Assembly (NCBI GenBank): GCA_027011425.1
Contig: JALUZX010000103.1
Coordinates: 1-13,013 of the forward strand
Source of the DNA: Planctomycetota bacterium
GTDB taxonomy: Bacteria > Planctomycetota > UBA1135 > JALUZX01
DNA length: 13,013 bases
Reading direction: 5' to 3'
A program made the position numbers and the translations under genes. Shown one piece after another: positions 7,356 to 13,013 of the stretch. The notes under the pieces are model-generated. The model saw nothing but the letters and a program-made list of their open reading frames with translations. It was not told the DNA's origin and did no database searches. Every line of letters begins with the position of its first letter. Position 1 is the stretch's first letter.

Positions 7356-8543
7356 CTAAGCCACGAGGCGGAGTTTCTTGCCGACTTTTTCGAAGGTCTC
7401 CACGACCCGGTCGATCTGGGCCGGGGTGTGGGTGGCCATGTAACTGGTGCGGATCAAGTCCATGCCGGGCGGGACGGCCGGCGATGTGACGGGATTGGCG
7501 AAGATGCCCTCTTCGGTGAGCATCCTCCAGAACCGGAAGGTGAGTTCCTGGTCCCCGATGATCACGGGGATGATCGGCGTCTGGCTCGGGCCCAGGTTGA
7601 AGCCCAGGTCCGTAAGGCCCCGGCGGACCCTTTCGGTGTTCTCCCAGAGGGTCTTCCGCCTCTCCGGTTCCGCCTCCAGGACCTCCAGGGCTGCGATGAC
7701 CGTGGCCACACTCGCCGGTGGGATGGAGGCGGAAAAGATCAAGGGCCTGGAGAAGTGCTTGATGTAGTGGATGACCTCCTCGGGCCCCGCCAGGAATCCC
7801 CCGATGGATGCCAGCGACTTGGAGAAGGTCCCAAGCACCAGGTCCACCTGGTCCTCCACGCCGCAATGCTCGGTAGCTCCCCGTCCGTGGGCCCCCAGGA
7901 CTCCCACGGCGTGGGCCTCGTCCACCAGGACCCGCGCGTTGTATTCCTCGGCAAGGCGGGTGATCTCCTCCAAGGGGGCGATATCCCCCAGCATGGAGAA
8001 GACCCCGTCCAGGACGATGAGTCTTCCAACGTCGTCGTCCCGGGAGAGGGAGAGGAGCCTTTCCAGGTCATCTATGTCGCTGTGCTTGAACTTTCGCACA
8101 TCCGCAAAGGAGAGGCGGGTTCCGTCGATGATGGAGGCGTGATTCTCCCTGTCGCAGAAGATCACGTCGTGCTTGCTGGTGATGGCGGCGATGGTTCCCA
8201 GATTGGTCTGGAACCCGGTGGAGAAGGTCAGGGCCGCCTCCCTGTCGAAGAAGCGGGCCAGCTTTTCTTCCAGTTCCACGTGGAGGGAGAGGGTGCCGTT
8301 CAGAAACCGGGAGCCCGTGCAACCGCTGCCGAAGTCTTCCAGGGCCTTGCGGGCTTTTTCCAGAACGTATGGATGGTGGGTGAGGCCGAGGTAATTGTTG
8401 GAGCCGATCATGAGCATCCGCTTGCCCTCGATCACCACCTCCGTTCCCTCGCTTTCCTCGATGACCCGGAAATAGGGATAGAGACCGAGCTTTGCGTATT
8501 CCCGGGCCCGGGTGAAACGATTGCACTTGGCGAAGAGATCCAC
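7356..8543 (-). CDS. Alpha-oxoamine synthase, serine palmitoyltransferase-like
   Basis: This PLP-dependent enzyme condenses an amino acid with an acyl-CoA or acyl-ACP, releasing CO2. The best guess is serine plus a fatty acyl thioester giving 3-ketosphinganine, the first step of sphingolipid synthesis. The 395 residues are full family length. Visible landmarks: YPYFR (22-26), GSNNYLGL (47-54), GSGCTGSRFLNGTL (72-85), the PLP-stacking histidine H135 in NHASIIDG, D208 and H211 in VDEAHAVG, the PLP lysine K242 in GTFSKS, SASIPP, and an RTSYMATHT tail. YPYFR with the MATHT end resembles bacterial serine palmitoyltransferases more than BioF or glycine C-acetyltransferase. BioF and Kbl remain possible, but no other biotin or threonine gene is nearby. 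The start is GTG at 8543, with GGAG about 10 bases upstream and the usual MDLF-type N-terminus. It diverges from the reductase at 8708, a natural partner for reducing the ketone. Confidence 0.8.
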   Translation of the reverse strand: MDLFAKCNRFTRAREYAKLGLYPYFRVIEESEGTEVVIEGKRMLMIGSNNYLGLTHHPYVLEKARKALEDFGSGCTGSRFLNGTLSLHVELEEKLARFFDREAALTFSTGFQTNLGTIAAITSKHDVIFCDRENHASIIDGTRLSFADVRKFKHSDIDDLERLLSLSRDDDVGRLIVLDGVFSMLGDIAPLEEITRLAEEYNARVLVDEAHAVGVLGAHGRGATEHCGVEDQVDLVLGTFSKSLASIGGFLAGPEEVIHYIKHFSRPLIFSASIPPASVATVIAALEVLEAEPERRKTLWENTERVRRGLTDLGFNLGPSQTPIIPVIIGDQELTFRFWRMLTEEGIFANPVTSPAVPPGMDLIRTSYMATHTPAQIDRVVETFEKVGKKLRLVA

Positions 8544-8707
8544 GGTTTCTAAACTCCGGCCTTTCCGCGTCGCGCCTCCTTCTTCCTGGAAAAGTTCCCC
8601 CGGGAAAGTCCCGCCGGGTGAAGAAGGCGGAGCCCGGGTAAGGTAGAGGGAAGGCGGCCGGGGCGCAACCAGAGATTCCCCCCGGGAGGTCGAGGAGGGA
8701 ACGAACC
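8544..8707. promoter_or_regulatory. Divergent promoter region of spt-like and reductase genes
   Basis: Transcription of the two divergent genes should begin in these 164 bp. On the minus strand a weak -35/-10 pair (TTGCGC at 8663-8668, TACCTT at 8640-8645, 17-bp spacer) is the best candidate, but each hexamer matches consensus at only three bases. On the plus strand I see no convincing promoter. GAGGAGGGA, about eight bases before the reductase ATG, is a strong ribosome-binding site. A shared regulator is possible but unproven. Confidence 0.3.
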
Positions 8708-9715
8708 ATGGATCTGGTCACTGGGGCCACGGGTTTCATCGGCGGCATCCTTGCCAGGAAGCTCCTGGAACAAGGGAAGAAGGTCCGCTGCCTGGTTCGT
8801 TCCCTTGAAAAGGGGCGTCCCCTGGCGGAGGCGGGCGCCGAGCTGGTCCAGGGGGACCTGGTCCGGCCGGAGGTCGCCTTCCGGGCCCTGGCGGGGGTGG
8901 ACCGGGTCTTCCACCTGGCGGGGGTGACCAAGGCCTTGCGAAAACAGGAATACTGGGCGGGCAATGTGCAGGCCTCTCTCAACCTTGCCCGGGCTTTCTC
9001 CCTCCAGGGAAAGGGGAGGTTCCTGGCCCTCTCCTCCCTGGCCGCGGCAGGTCCTACCCGGGCCGGCGCCCCAAGGACCGAAGAGGACGAGCCCTCCCCG
9101 GTCTCCCTCTACGGGAGGTCCAAACTCGCCGGGGAGCAGGCCGTGACATCTCTTCCCGAACCCCACTCCTGGACGGTTCTCCGTCCTCCCATCGTGTATG
9201 GACCGGGGGACCGGGATTTCTTCCTGGTCTTCAAGGCGGCCCGGCGGAGGCGGGTTCCCCTGGCCCTGCCCGGCCAGGTCTGTTCCCTGGTCCACGTGGA
9301 GGACCTGGTCCGGGCCGTCCTCCTGGCGGCCGAGGCGCCCCAGGCCCATCGCAAGGTCTATTTCGTCTCGTCCCCTCCCGATCTCTCTGGGAGGGAGATG
9401 GTGGAACTCGCCGGGCGGGTTCAGGGGAAGATTCCCAGGATTCAGCCTGTTCCGGGCTTTGCCGTGGCCTTCACCTGCCGGGCCGCCTGGCTCTGGGCCT
9501 GGATCCGGGGAAAACCGGGGATTCTCTCCCCCGACAAGGCCAGGGAGATGGTCCAGCCCGGGTGGGCCTGCGATTCTTCCCGGATCCGGGAGGAACTGGG
9601 TTGGAGTCCGGCCCTTACCCACGAAGAGGGGTTCCGGCGGACCCTGGCTTGGTACCGGAAGGAAGGATGGATCAAGCAGAGGGGGACAGCGCCCGCCCTC
9701 AAGCCAGAAGGGTGA
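8708..9715 (+). CDS. NAD(P)-dependent epimerase/reductase, extended SDR family
   Basis: This cytoplasmic or membrane-associated oxidoreductase has 335 residues and an N-terminal Rossmann fold: TGATGFIGG (5-13) is the extended-SDR dinucleotide motif. An arginine after the second strand (VRS, R31) suggests NADP(H). The active-site set is serine at 109-110 (ALSS) and Y135/K139 in LYGRSK. The C-terminal half has PPIVYGPGD, the VHVEDLVRA segment, and an ELGWSPALTHEEG tail as in dihydroflavonol- or 3beta-hydroxysteroid-type reductases. By context (divergent from the spt-like gene) it may reduce a 3-keto sphingoid or ceramide, as CerR does in Caulobacter. This is inference; a sugar or other lipid substrate would also fit. 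A hydrophobic patch around residues 250-265 (VAFTCRAAWLWAW) could touch the membrane. It overlaps the carbamoyltransferase gene tail to tail by 17 bp. Confidence 0.85.
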   Translation: MDLVTGATGFIGGILARKLLEQGKKVRCLVRSLEKGRPLAEAGAELVQGDLVRPEVAFRALAGVDRVFHLAGVTKALRKQEYWAGNVQASLNLARAFSLQGKGRFLALSSLAAAGPTRAGAPRTEEDEPSPVSLYGRSKLAGEQAVTSLPEPHSWTVLRPPIVYGPGDRDFFLVFKAARRRRVPLALPGQVCSLVHVEDLVRAVLLAAEAPQAHRKVYFVSSPPDLSGREMVELAGRVQGKIPRIQPVPGFAVAFTCRAAWLWAWIRGKPGILSPDKAREMVQPGWACDSSRIREELGWSPALTHEEGFRRTLAWYRKEGWIKQRGTAPALKPEG

Positions 9716-10703
9716 CCAGCAGGGCCTTCTGGAGGTGGAGCCTGTTTTCCGCTTGGTCGTAAACGATGGACCGGTCTCCGTCGAGAACGTCGTCGGTGAC
9801 GGCCACGTTTCGGCGCACCGGGAGAGGGTGCATGAACCAGGCCCGGTCGGTGCGGTCCATGGCGGCCCTGTCCACGATCCATTCCTGGTGGGAACGGCTC
9901 ATCAGCCGCTCCCTCTCCTTGTCCTCCCAGAGCTTGATGGAGCCCCAGGACTTGGCATACACGAATTCCGCACCTTTTACGGCATCCTGGATATCGTGGA
10001 CCACGTCCAGCTTGCCCCCGGATTCGGCGGCGTATTTCCCGGCCTTCTCCATGATCTCCGGATCCAGCTCGTAGCCCATGGGATGGGCCAGGGTGACCTT
10101 CATCCCGAAGAGGGCGGCGGCGAGAAGCACGCTGTTGGGGACGGCCATGGACTGGGGCTCAGGGTGGTTCACCCAGGTGAGAGTGAGGCGGCGCCCCTCC
10201 AGGGAAAGGGCCTTGTCCCGCATGGTGAGAAGGTCCGCCACGGCCTGGCAGGGGTGGCCCATGCAGGATTCCATGTTGATCACCGGCCGGGAGGCGTAAC
10301 GGGCGTAGCCCCGGATGACAGGGTCGGTCCTTTCTTTTTGGTAGTCCCTCCGCTCGGGAAGGCACCGGACGGCAAGGCCGTCCAGGTAACGGGAGAGGAC
10401 CTGGGCGGCGTCCTTGAGGTGCTCCGCCGCCGAGCCGTCCATGACGGTTCCCTCCTCGGGTTCCAGCTCGTAGAGATCGGAGCGGGCCGAGATGTCCAGG
10501 CAGTGGCCGCCGAGCTGATACATGGCCACTTCGAAAGAGGTCCGGGTCCGGAGGCTGGGATTGAAGAAGAGCATTCCAAGGGTCTTCCCAGCCAGGAGGG
10601 GCTGGGGCTTGCCCTTCCGCATCTTCACGGCCAGCTCGAGGAGATTCTCGATCTCCTGCCGGGAGAAGTCGTCCACGCAAAGGAAGTCTCTTTTTTCCGC
10701 CAT
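9699..10703 (-). CDS. N-acyl-ornithine carbamoyltransferase (argF' type)
   Basis: This enzyme transfers a carbamoyl group from carbamoyl phosphate to an N-acylated ornithine in arginine synthesis. It differs from the ordinary ornithine enzyme in the FFNPSLRTRTSFE segment (46-58), TVMDG (86-90), VINMES followed by HPCQ, TWVNHPEPQ, VPNS and YAKSWG. Those features match N-acetylornithine (Xanthomonas) and N-succinylornithine (Bacteroides) carbamoyltransferases. The family's special lysine is kept in LHLQKA near the C-terminus. The 334 residues are normal length. Three positions are odd: Ala93 replaces the residue that is Glu92 in the acetyl enzyme and Pro90 in the succinyl enzyme, Tyr78 aligns with Trp77, and HPLP replaces HCLP. 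The true acyl group is therefore open. The ATG at 10703 is chosen because family similarity begins right after it; a weak AGGA lies upstream. The frame stays open further upstream, but that part overlaps unrelated genes. Confidence 0.88.
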   Translation of the reverse strand: MAEKRDFLCVDDFSRQEIENLLELAVKMRKGKPQPLLAGKTLGMLFFNPSLRTRTSFEVAMYQLGGHCLDISARSDLYELEPEEGTVMDGSAAEHLKDAAQVLSRYLDGLAVRCLPERRDYQKERTDPVIRGYARYASRPVINMESCMGHPCQAVADLLTMRDKALSLEGRRLTLTWVNHPEPQSMAVPNSVLLAAALFGMKVTLAHPMGYELDPEIMEKAGKYAAESGGKLDVVHDIQDAVKGAEFVYAKSWGSIKLWEDKERERLMSRSHQEWIVDRAAMDRTDRAWFMHPLPVRRNVAVTDDVLDGDRSIVYDQAENRLHLQKALLVTLLA

Positions 10704-10892
10704 GGGATGGGCCGTCCTGTCTTCTCGGTTTCCCCGCCCAGCCGCCTTCCCCGAAGGCGGCATTGTAAGGATGGGATGCCCTCGATCCATCCTGAACCAA
10801 AGGAAGGAAGGAGGGTTAGAATCAAGAACCTGGTGTCGGTGAGGCGGTGCAGCCCTTTTTCCCCGAAAAGGCCGTGAACATGGAGGCTTGAA
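10704..10892. promoter_or_regulatory. Divergent control region with a perfect 9-bp hairpin
   Basis: GCCGCCTTC (10741-10749) and GAAGGCGGC (10753-10761) form a perfect 9-bp stem with a CCC loop. No T-run follows on either strand. Just beside it on the minus strand is TACAAT (10762-10767), a five-of-six match to a -10 element for the carbamoyltransferase gene. That placement would put the hairpin at the very start of the transcript. GGATGG (10769-10774) and CCATCC (10787-10792) form an inverted repeat over the would-be spacer, as an operator might. No good -35 is visible. The plus-strand promoter for the small membrane protein and tadA should also lie here. Confidence 0.35.
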
Positions 10893-11087
10893 ATGGAGTT
10901 CAGTTTCAATCCTGGTCGAAGTGTGGAGACCGTGAGGGACTTGGGCGGTTTGACCCTCCTGGTCAACCTGGGAATCATGATCTTCTGGATGGTCGTCGGA
11001 TGGCGGGCCATGAAGGCCCACGAGAAGATTGCCCAGATGGTGGAGCGGATGGCCGGGAAAGAGGTTCCTACAAAAATTGAAGAATGA
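10893..11087 (+). CDS. Small single-span membrane protein, unknown function
   Basis: I do not recognise this 64-residue protein. Residues about 18-37 (GGLTLLVNLGIMIFWMVVGW) form one transmembrane helix, followed by a basic, amphipathic cytoplasmic-type tail (RAMKAHEKIAQMVERM). GGAGG eight bases before the ATG is a good ribosome-binding site, and codon use looks coding. Its stop lies just inside the probable start of tadA, so the two are likely co-transcribed and may be translationally coupled. It could be a small envelope or scaffold protein. Being short and unmatched, it could in principle be a chance frame, but the ribosome-binding site and the helix argue against that. Confidence 0.7.
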   Translation: MEFSFNPGRSVETVRDLGGLTLLVNLGIMIFWMVVGWRAMKAHEKIAQMVERMAGKEVPTKIEE

Positions 11088-11610
11088 AGGCCCCTGGAAG
11101 GAGAGGGACAACCCCCTCAGGGCCGGAAGAGAGGAACCTCCCCGGCCCCAGGCCGGCGGGAAGGAACGTGACCGGCGCTGGATGGCCCTGGCGCTCAGGG
11201 AAGCCGAGCGGGCTCTGGAAGAGGACGAGGTCCCCGTGGGCTGCGTGGTGGTCCGGGGGGAGAATCTGCTCGGGAAGGCCCACAACCAGGTGGAGCGCCT
11301 GAGGGATCCCACGGCCCACGCAGAGATCCTGGCCTTGACCCAGGCGGCGGCCGCCCTGGACGATCCCAGGCTCACAGGCTGCGAACTCTTCGTCACCTTG
11401 GAGCCTTGCTTCATGTGCGCCGGGGCCTGCGTCCTGGCCCGCCTGGATCGGGTGGTCTTCGCCGCCCGGGATCCCAAGTTCGGGGGCTGCGGCTCCCTCC
11501 TGGATGTGCCCGCCACGCCTGGGCTCAACCACGTCCTCCAAGTGGAGCAGGGGCCCCTGGGGGAGGAAGCCGCCACTCTCCTCAAAGCCTTCTTCCGTGG
11601 AAGGCGTTGA
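11077..11610 (+). CDS. tadA: tRNA-specific adenosine deaminase (TadA)
   Basis: TadA converts adenosine 34 to inosine in the anticodon of tRNA-Arg(ACG), a zinc hydrolytic deamination in the cytoplasm. The signature is complete: H81 and E83 in TAHAEILAL and C111/C114 in EPCFMC, which are the zinc ligands and catalytic glutamate. RRWMALALREA, VPVGCVVV, GSLLDV and the NHVLQV region are also family-like. The start is uncertain. ATG at 11182 would begin inside the first conserved helix, while sequence upstream of it has coding-like third-position GC. TTG at 11077 has GAGG about 11 bases upstream and overlaps the small membrane gene by 11 bp, giving 177 residues with a poorly conserved, proline-rich N-terminus. 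ATG 11029 is a third option. The tRNA-Ser gene follows after 23 bp. Confidence 0.93.
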   Translation: MKNEGPWKERDNPLRAGREEPPRPQAGGKERDRRWMALALREAERALEEDEVPVGCVVVRGENLLGKAHNQVERLRDPTAHAEILALTQAAAALDDPRLTGCELFVTLEPCFMCAGACVLARLDRVVFAARDPKFGGCGSLLDVPATPGLNHVLQVEQGPLGEEAATLLKAFFRGRR

Positions 11611-11633
11611 TCTGGCAAGATACCCTTCCGATC

Positions 11634-11723
11634 GGAGAGGTGCCGGAGCGGCTGAACGGGGCGGTCTCGAAAACCGCTGTCGGGGTAACCCGACCGGGGG
11701 TTCGAATCCCTCCCTCTCCGCCA
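11634..11723 (+). tRNA. tRNA-Ser (CGA anticodon)
   Basis: This 90-nt class II tRNA has CCA encoded. The acceptor arms GGAGAGG (11634-11640) and CCTCTCC pair fully. The anticodon stem GCGGT/ACCGC frames the loop CTCGAAA, giving anticodon CGA, which reads UCG. The long variable arm (GTCGGG, TAA loop, CCCGAC) and the GGTTCGAATCC T-arm are typical of serine. It lies directly behind tadA and can be read from the same transcript. Confidence 0.97.
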
Positions 11724-11736
11724 GAAAAAATAAAAC

Positions 11737-11766
11737 CCGGGAAAGATTGAGATTTCCCGGCTTTTT
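11737..11766 (+). terminator. Intrinsic terminator after tRNA-Ser(CGA)
   Basis: CCGGGAAA (11737-11744) pairs perfectly with TTTCCCGG (11753-11760) across an 8-base loop, followed at once by CTTTTT. The form is standard for an intrinsic terminator ending the small protein - tadA - tRNA transcript. The second tRNA begins only 38 bases later, so leaky termination or a very compact promoter must supply it. Confidence 0.75.
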
Positions 11767-11804
11767 GATGGGCTTTGGAAGCCGTTCTCGTTGTTGCCTT
11801 GTGT

Positions 11805-11894
11805 GGAGAGGTGTCCGAGTGGCTTAAGGAGCACGCTTGGAAAGCGTGTGGGCGGGAAACTGCCTCGGGGGTTCGAATCCCCCCCTCTCCGCCA
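11805..11894 (+). tRNA. tRNA-Ser (GGA anticodon)
   Basis: This 90-nt class II tRNA has CCA encoded. Acceptor GGAGAGG pairs with CCTCTCC as in the first tRNA. The anticodon stem CACGC/GCGTG frames the loop TTGGAAA, giving anticodon GGA, which reads UCC and UCU. The variable arm is GC-rich (TGGGCGGGAAACTGCCTCG) and the T-stem is GGGGG/CCCCC. With its neighbour it makes a two-gene serine tRNA cluster, each gene with its own terminator. Confidence 0.97.
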
Positions 11895-11898
11895 GACT

Positions 11899-11933
11899 GG
11901 CCCGGGGTCCTTGAATGGGGCTCCGGGCCTTTT
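11899..11933 (+). terminator. Intrinsic terminator after tRNA-Ser(GGA)
   Basis: GGCCCGGGGTCC (11899-11910) pairs with GGGCTCCGGGCC (11918-11929) over 12 positions including two G-U wobbles, with a 7-base loop, followed by TTTT. It begins five bases after the CCA end, a usual arrangement. A second small hairpin (CCCCCT/AGGGGG, 11934-11950) without a T-run follows, just before the SRP RNA. Confidence 0.7.
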
Positions 11934-11965
11934 CCCCCTGAGGAAGGGGGAAGGAATTGAAAACA

Positions 11966-12240
11966 TGGTCGTGCAGCCGGGGCGGTAGCGGTGCCCTGAA
12001 CCCGAAATCCGCTTCATGCGGGGGTGATGCCGCGCCGAGGGCTCTTCCCGGCCGGAGGATGCCTTTGGACCGGACGTTGAAAGCCGGGTCCCATGCAATG
12101 GGGCGGTGCGAACCTGGTCAGGCCTTGACGGGAGCAGCCATAAGCATGCGGTCCCATGTGCAGTGGGGGCGCCTGGCTGGAGCCCGGGACGCTGGTTTCC
12201 TTTTTCCGGGAGGGTTCGAAGCGCGGCGCACGACCTCTTT
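11966..12240 (+). ncRNA. ffs: Large signal recognition particle RNA with Alu domain
   Basis: This RNA scaffolds the SRP, binding Ffh and guiding nascent membrane and secreted proteins to FtsY. The ends form helix 1: GGTCGTGC (11967-11974) pairs perfectly with GCACGACC (12228-12235), giving a length of about 270 nt as in Bacillus scRNA. The Alu portion GGTAGCGGTGCCCTGAACC (from about 11982) closely matches the Bacillus one. The Ffh-binding helix 8 is GGTCAGGCCT (12116-12125), apical TGAC (12126-12129) and GGGAGCAGCC (12130-12139), with the standard CAGG/AGCA internal loop. The tetraloop is UGAC, not the usual GGAA. The T-rich TCTTTTTTTC after the 3' arm can serve as terminator. dnaX starts about 20 bases later. 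The exact ends are estimated. Confidence 0.93.
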
Positions 12241-12261
12241 TTTCTCATCAGGCGGGGATCC

Positions 12262-13013
12262 ATGACCTATCAGGTGCTGGCCAGGAGGTTCCGGCCCAAG
12301 ACCTTCGAGGAGGTGGTGGGCCAGGAAGGCGTGACGGGAACCCTCGTTCAGGGACTCAAGTCGGGGAGGATCGCTCACGCCTGGCTCTTCGCAGGCCCAA
12401 GAGGCGTGGGAAAGACCACCACGGCCCGGATCCTGGCCCGGGCCCTGAACTGCGAAAAAGGCCCCACCCCGGAGCCCTGCGGGGTCTGTCAGGTCTGCAA
12501 GGATTTCCTGGCAGGGCGGGACCCGGACGTAGAAGAGATCGACGGCGCCTCCAACAGGCGCATCGAAAACGTCCGGGACCTCCGCGAAAGGGTCTCCTAC
12601 AAACCCCTCCGGGGAAGCTACAAGGTCTTCATCATCGACGAGGTCCACATGCTCACCCGGGAGGCCTTCAACGCCCTGTTGAAGACTCTGGAGGAGCCCC
12701 CTCCCCATGTAATCTTCATCCTTGCCACCACGGAGCCCCACAAGGTCCCGGAAACCATCCGGTCCCGCTGCCAGGTTCTGACCTTCCATCGGATCGGGCC
12801 CAAGGAGATCGCCGCCCGGCTCGGGCAGATCTGCAAGGCCGAGAAAAAAGAGATCCCGGCGGAGGTGCTTTCCGAGATCGCCTCCTCCGTCCGCGGGGGG
12901 ATGCGGGACGCCGAAAGCATCCTGGAGAGGGTGCTCACCCTGGCCTCCGGAAGGGGCGGGTCCTTCGGCCTGGAGGAATTGCGCCGGGTCCTGGGGAGGG
13001 TAGGGTTGGGGAG
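12262..13013 (+). CDS. dnaX: DNA polymerase III subunits gamma/tau (DnaX), 3' end cut by window
   Basis: This is the ATPase of the clamp loader, which places the sliding clamp on DNA and organises the replisome; its partner DnaE is also in this window. The frame runs open to the window end (about 250 residues seen; full DnaX is usually 500-650). AAA+ landmarks: Walker A GPRGVGKT (45-52), four zinc-binding cysteines C64, C73, C76 and C79, Walker B IIDEVHM (124-130), LKTLEEPP (140-147), sensor 1 ATTEPHK (155-161) and the SRC arginine finger (168-170). The ATG at 12262 gives the canonical MTYQVLARRFRP start. GGCGGGG lies about six bases upstream, squeezed between the SRP RNA T-run and the start codon. 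Whether a frameshift yields a gamma form cannot be judged, because that region lies outside the window. Confidence 0.97.
   Translation, partial: MTYQVLARRFRPKTFEEVVGQEGVTGTLVQGLKSGRIAHAWLFAGPRGVGKTTTARILARALNCEKGPTPEPCGVCQVCKDFLAGRDPDVEEIDGASNRRIENVRDLRERVSYKPLRGSYKVFIIDEVHMLTREAFNALLKTLEEPPPHVIFILATTEPHKVPETIRSRCQVLTFHRIGPKEIAARLGQICKAEKKEIPAEVLSEIASSVRGGMRDAESILERVLTLASGRGGSFGLEELRRVLGRVGLG

Noticed and set aside
7306..7356. Palindromes after the spt-like gene as an intrinsic terminator
   Set aside because: No T-run follows any of the stems on the minus strand, so termination is unsupported.
7234..7866. Upstream extension of the dnaE frame (about 211 residues)
   Set aside because: It lies over the spt-like gene in another frame, lacks family similarity, and the PHP domain plus a good ribosome-binding site begin at 7233.
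9198..10877. 559-codon plus-strand frame across the reductase and carbamoyltransferase
   Set aside because: Shadow of both genes; the product has no coherent domain and crosses a convergent gene boundary.
11084..11302. ATGA overlap start giving a 72-codon frame after the small membrane protein
   Set aside because: The ATGA overlap looks attractive, but the frame is out of register with tadA and its product is a low-complexity shadow.
10704..12263. Upstream extension of the carbamoyltransferase frame through tadA, tRNAs and SRP RNA
   Set aside because: An open frame by GC bias only. It runs antisense to structural RNAs and tadA, and family similarity starts at the ATG at 10703.
1..13013. CRISPR array, insertion sequence, phage or toxin-antitoxin genes
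   Set aside because: No regularly spaced repeats, transposase, integrase or toxin-like small gene pair is visible. Codon use is uniform across the genes, giving no sign of a recent insertion apart from the unexplained element at 12-201.

Overview
This is a GC-rich bacterial chromosomal segment made mostly of core genes. Apart from an unexplained structured element at the left edge, I see no transposase, phage gene, CRISPR array or plasmid function. The organism is probably diderm: it has a candidate sphingolipid-type acyltransferase and a large exported protein. Arginine synthesis appears to run through an acylated-ornithine route. The SRP RNA is the large form that keeps an Alu domain, so the source is not a typical gamma- or betaproteobacterium. 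A deep-branching GC-rich phylum (for example Planctomycetota or Acidobacteriota) would fit, but the window does not fix the phylum.

Layout. Bases 1-400 hold no gene. They contain an imperfect 20-bp inverted repeat (12-31/182-201) enclosing three further hairpins, six copies of GTGAC/GTCAC, and a hairpin followed by a T-run (281-338). Next is a long exported protein (401-3694, +) that I recognise as a divergent DUF3160 protein with a C-terminal extension of about 400 residues. It converges on dnaE (3721-7233, -), the replicative DNA polymerase III alpha subunit, whose PHP site looks complete. Upstream of dnaE on the same strand is an alpha-oxoamine synthase of the serine palmitoyltransferase type (7356-8543, -). 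It diverges from an NAD(P)-dependent epimerase/reductase (8708-9715, +). Together these two could make and reduce a sphingoid or ceramide ketone. The reductase overlaps tail to tail with an N-acyl-ornithine carbamoyltransferase (9699-10703, -).

The right part is an information-processing cluster on the + strand: a 64-residue single-span membrane protein, tadA (tRNA adenosine deaminase), tRNA-Ser(CGA), tRNA-Ser(GGA), a Bacillus-type large SRP RNA, and dnaX (truncated by the window end). Intrinsic terminators follow each tRNA. The order tadA - SRP RNA - dnaX, with serine tRNAs nearby, is also known from Bacillus.

Points most worth a second look: the structured element at 1-340; the spt/reductase pair; the carbamoyltransferase, whose substrate-selecting residue matches neither the acetyl- nor the succinyl-ornithine enzyme; the UGAC tetraloop of the SRP RNA; and the DUF3160 protein that has lost the family's signature histidines. 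Family assignments and comparisons with reference proteins come from recall, without database searches.
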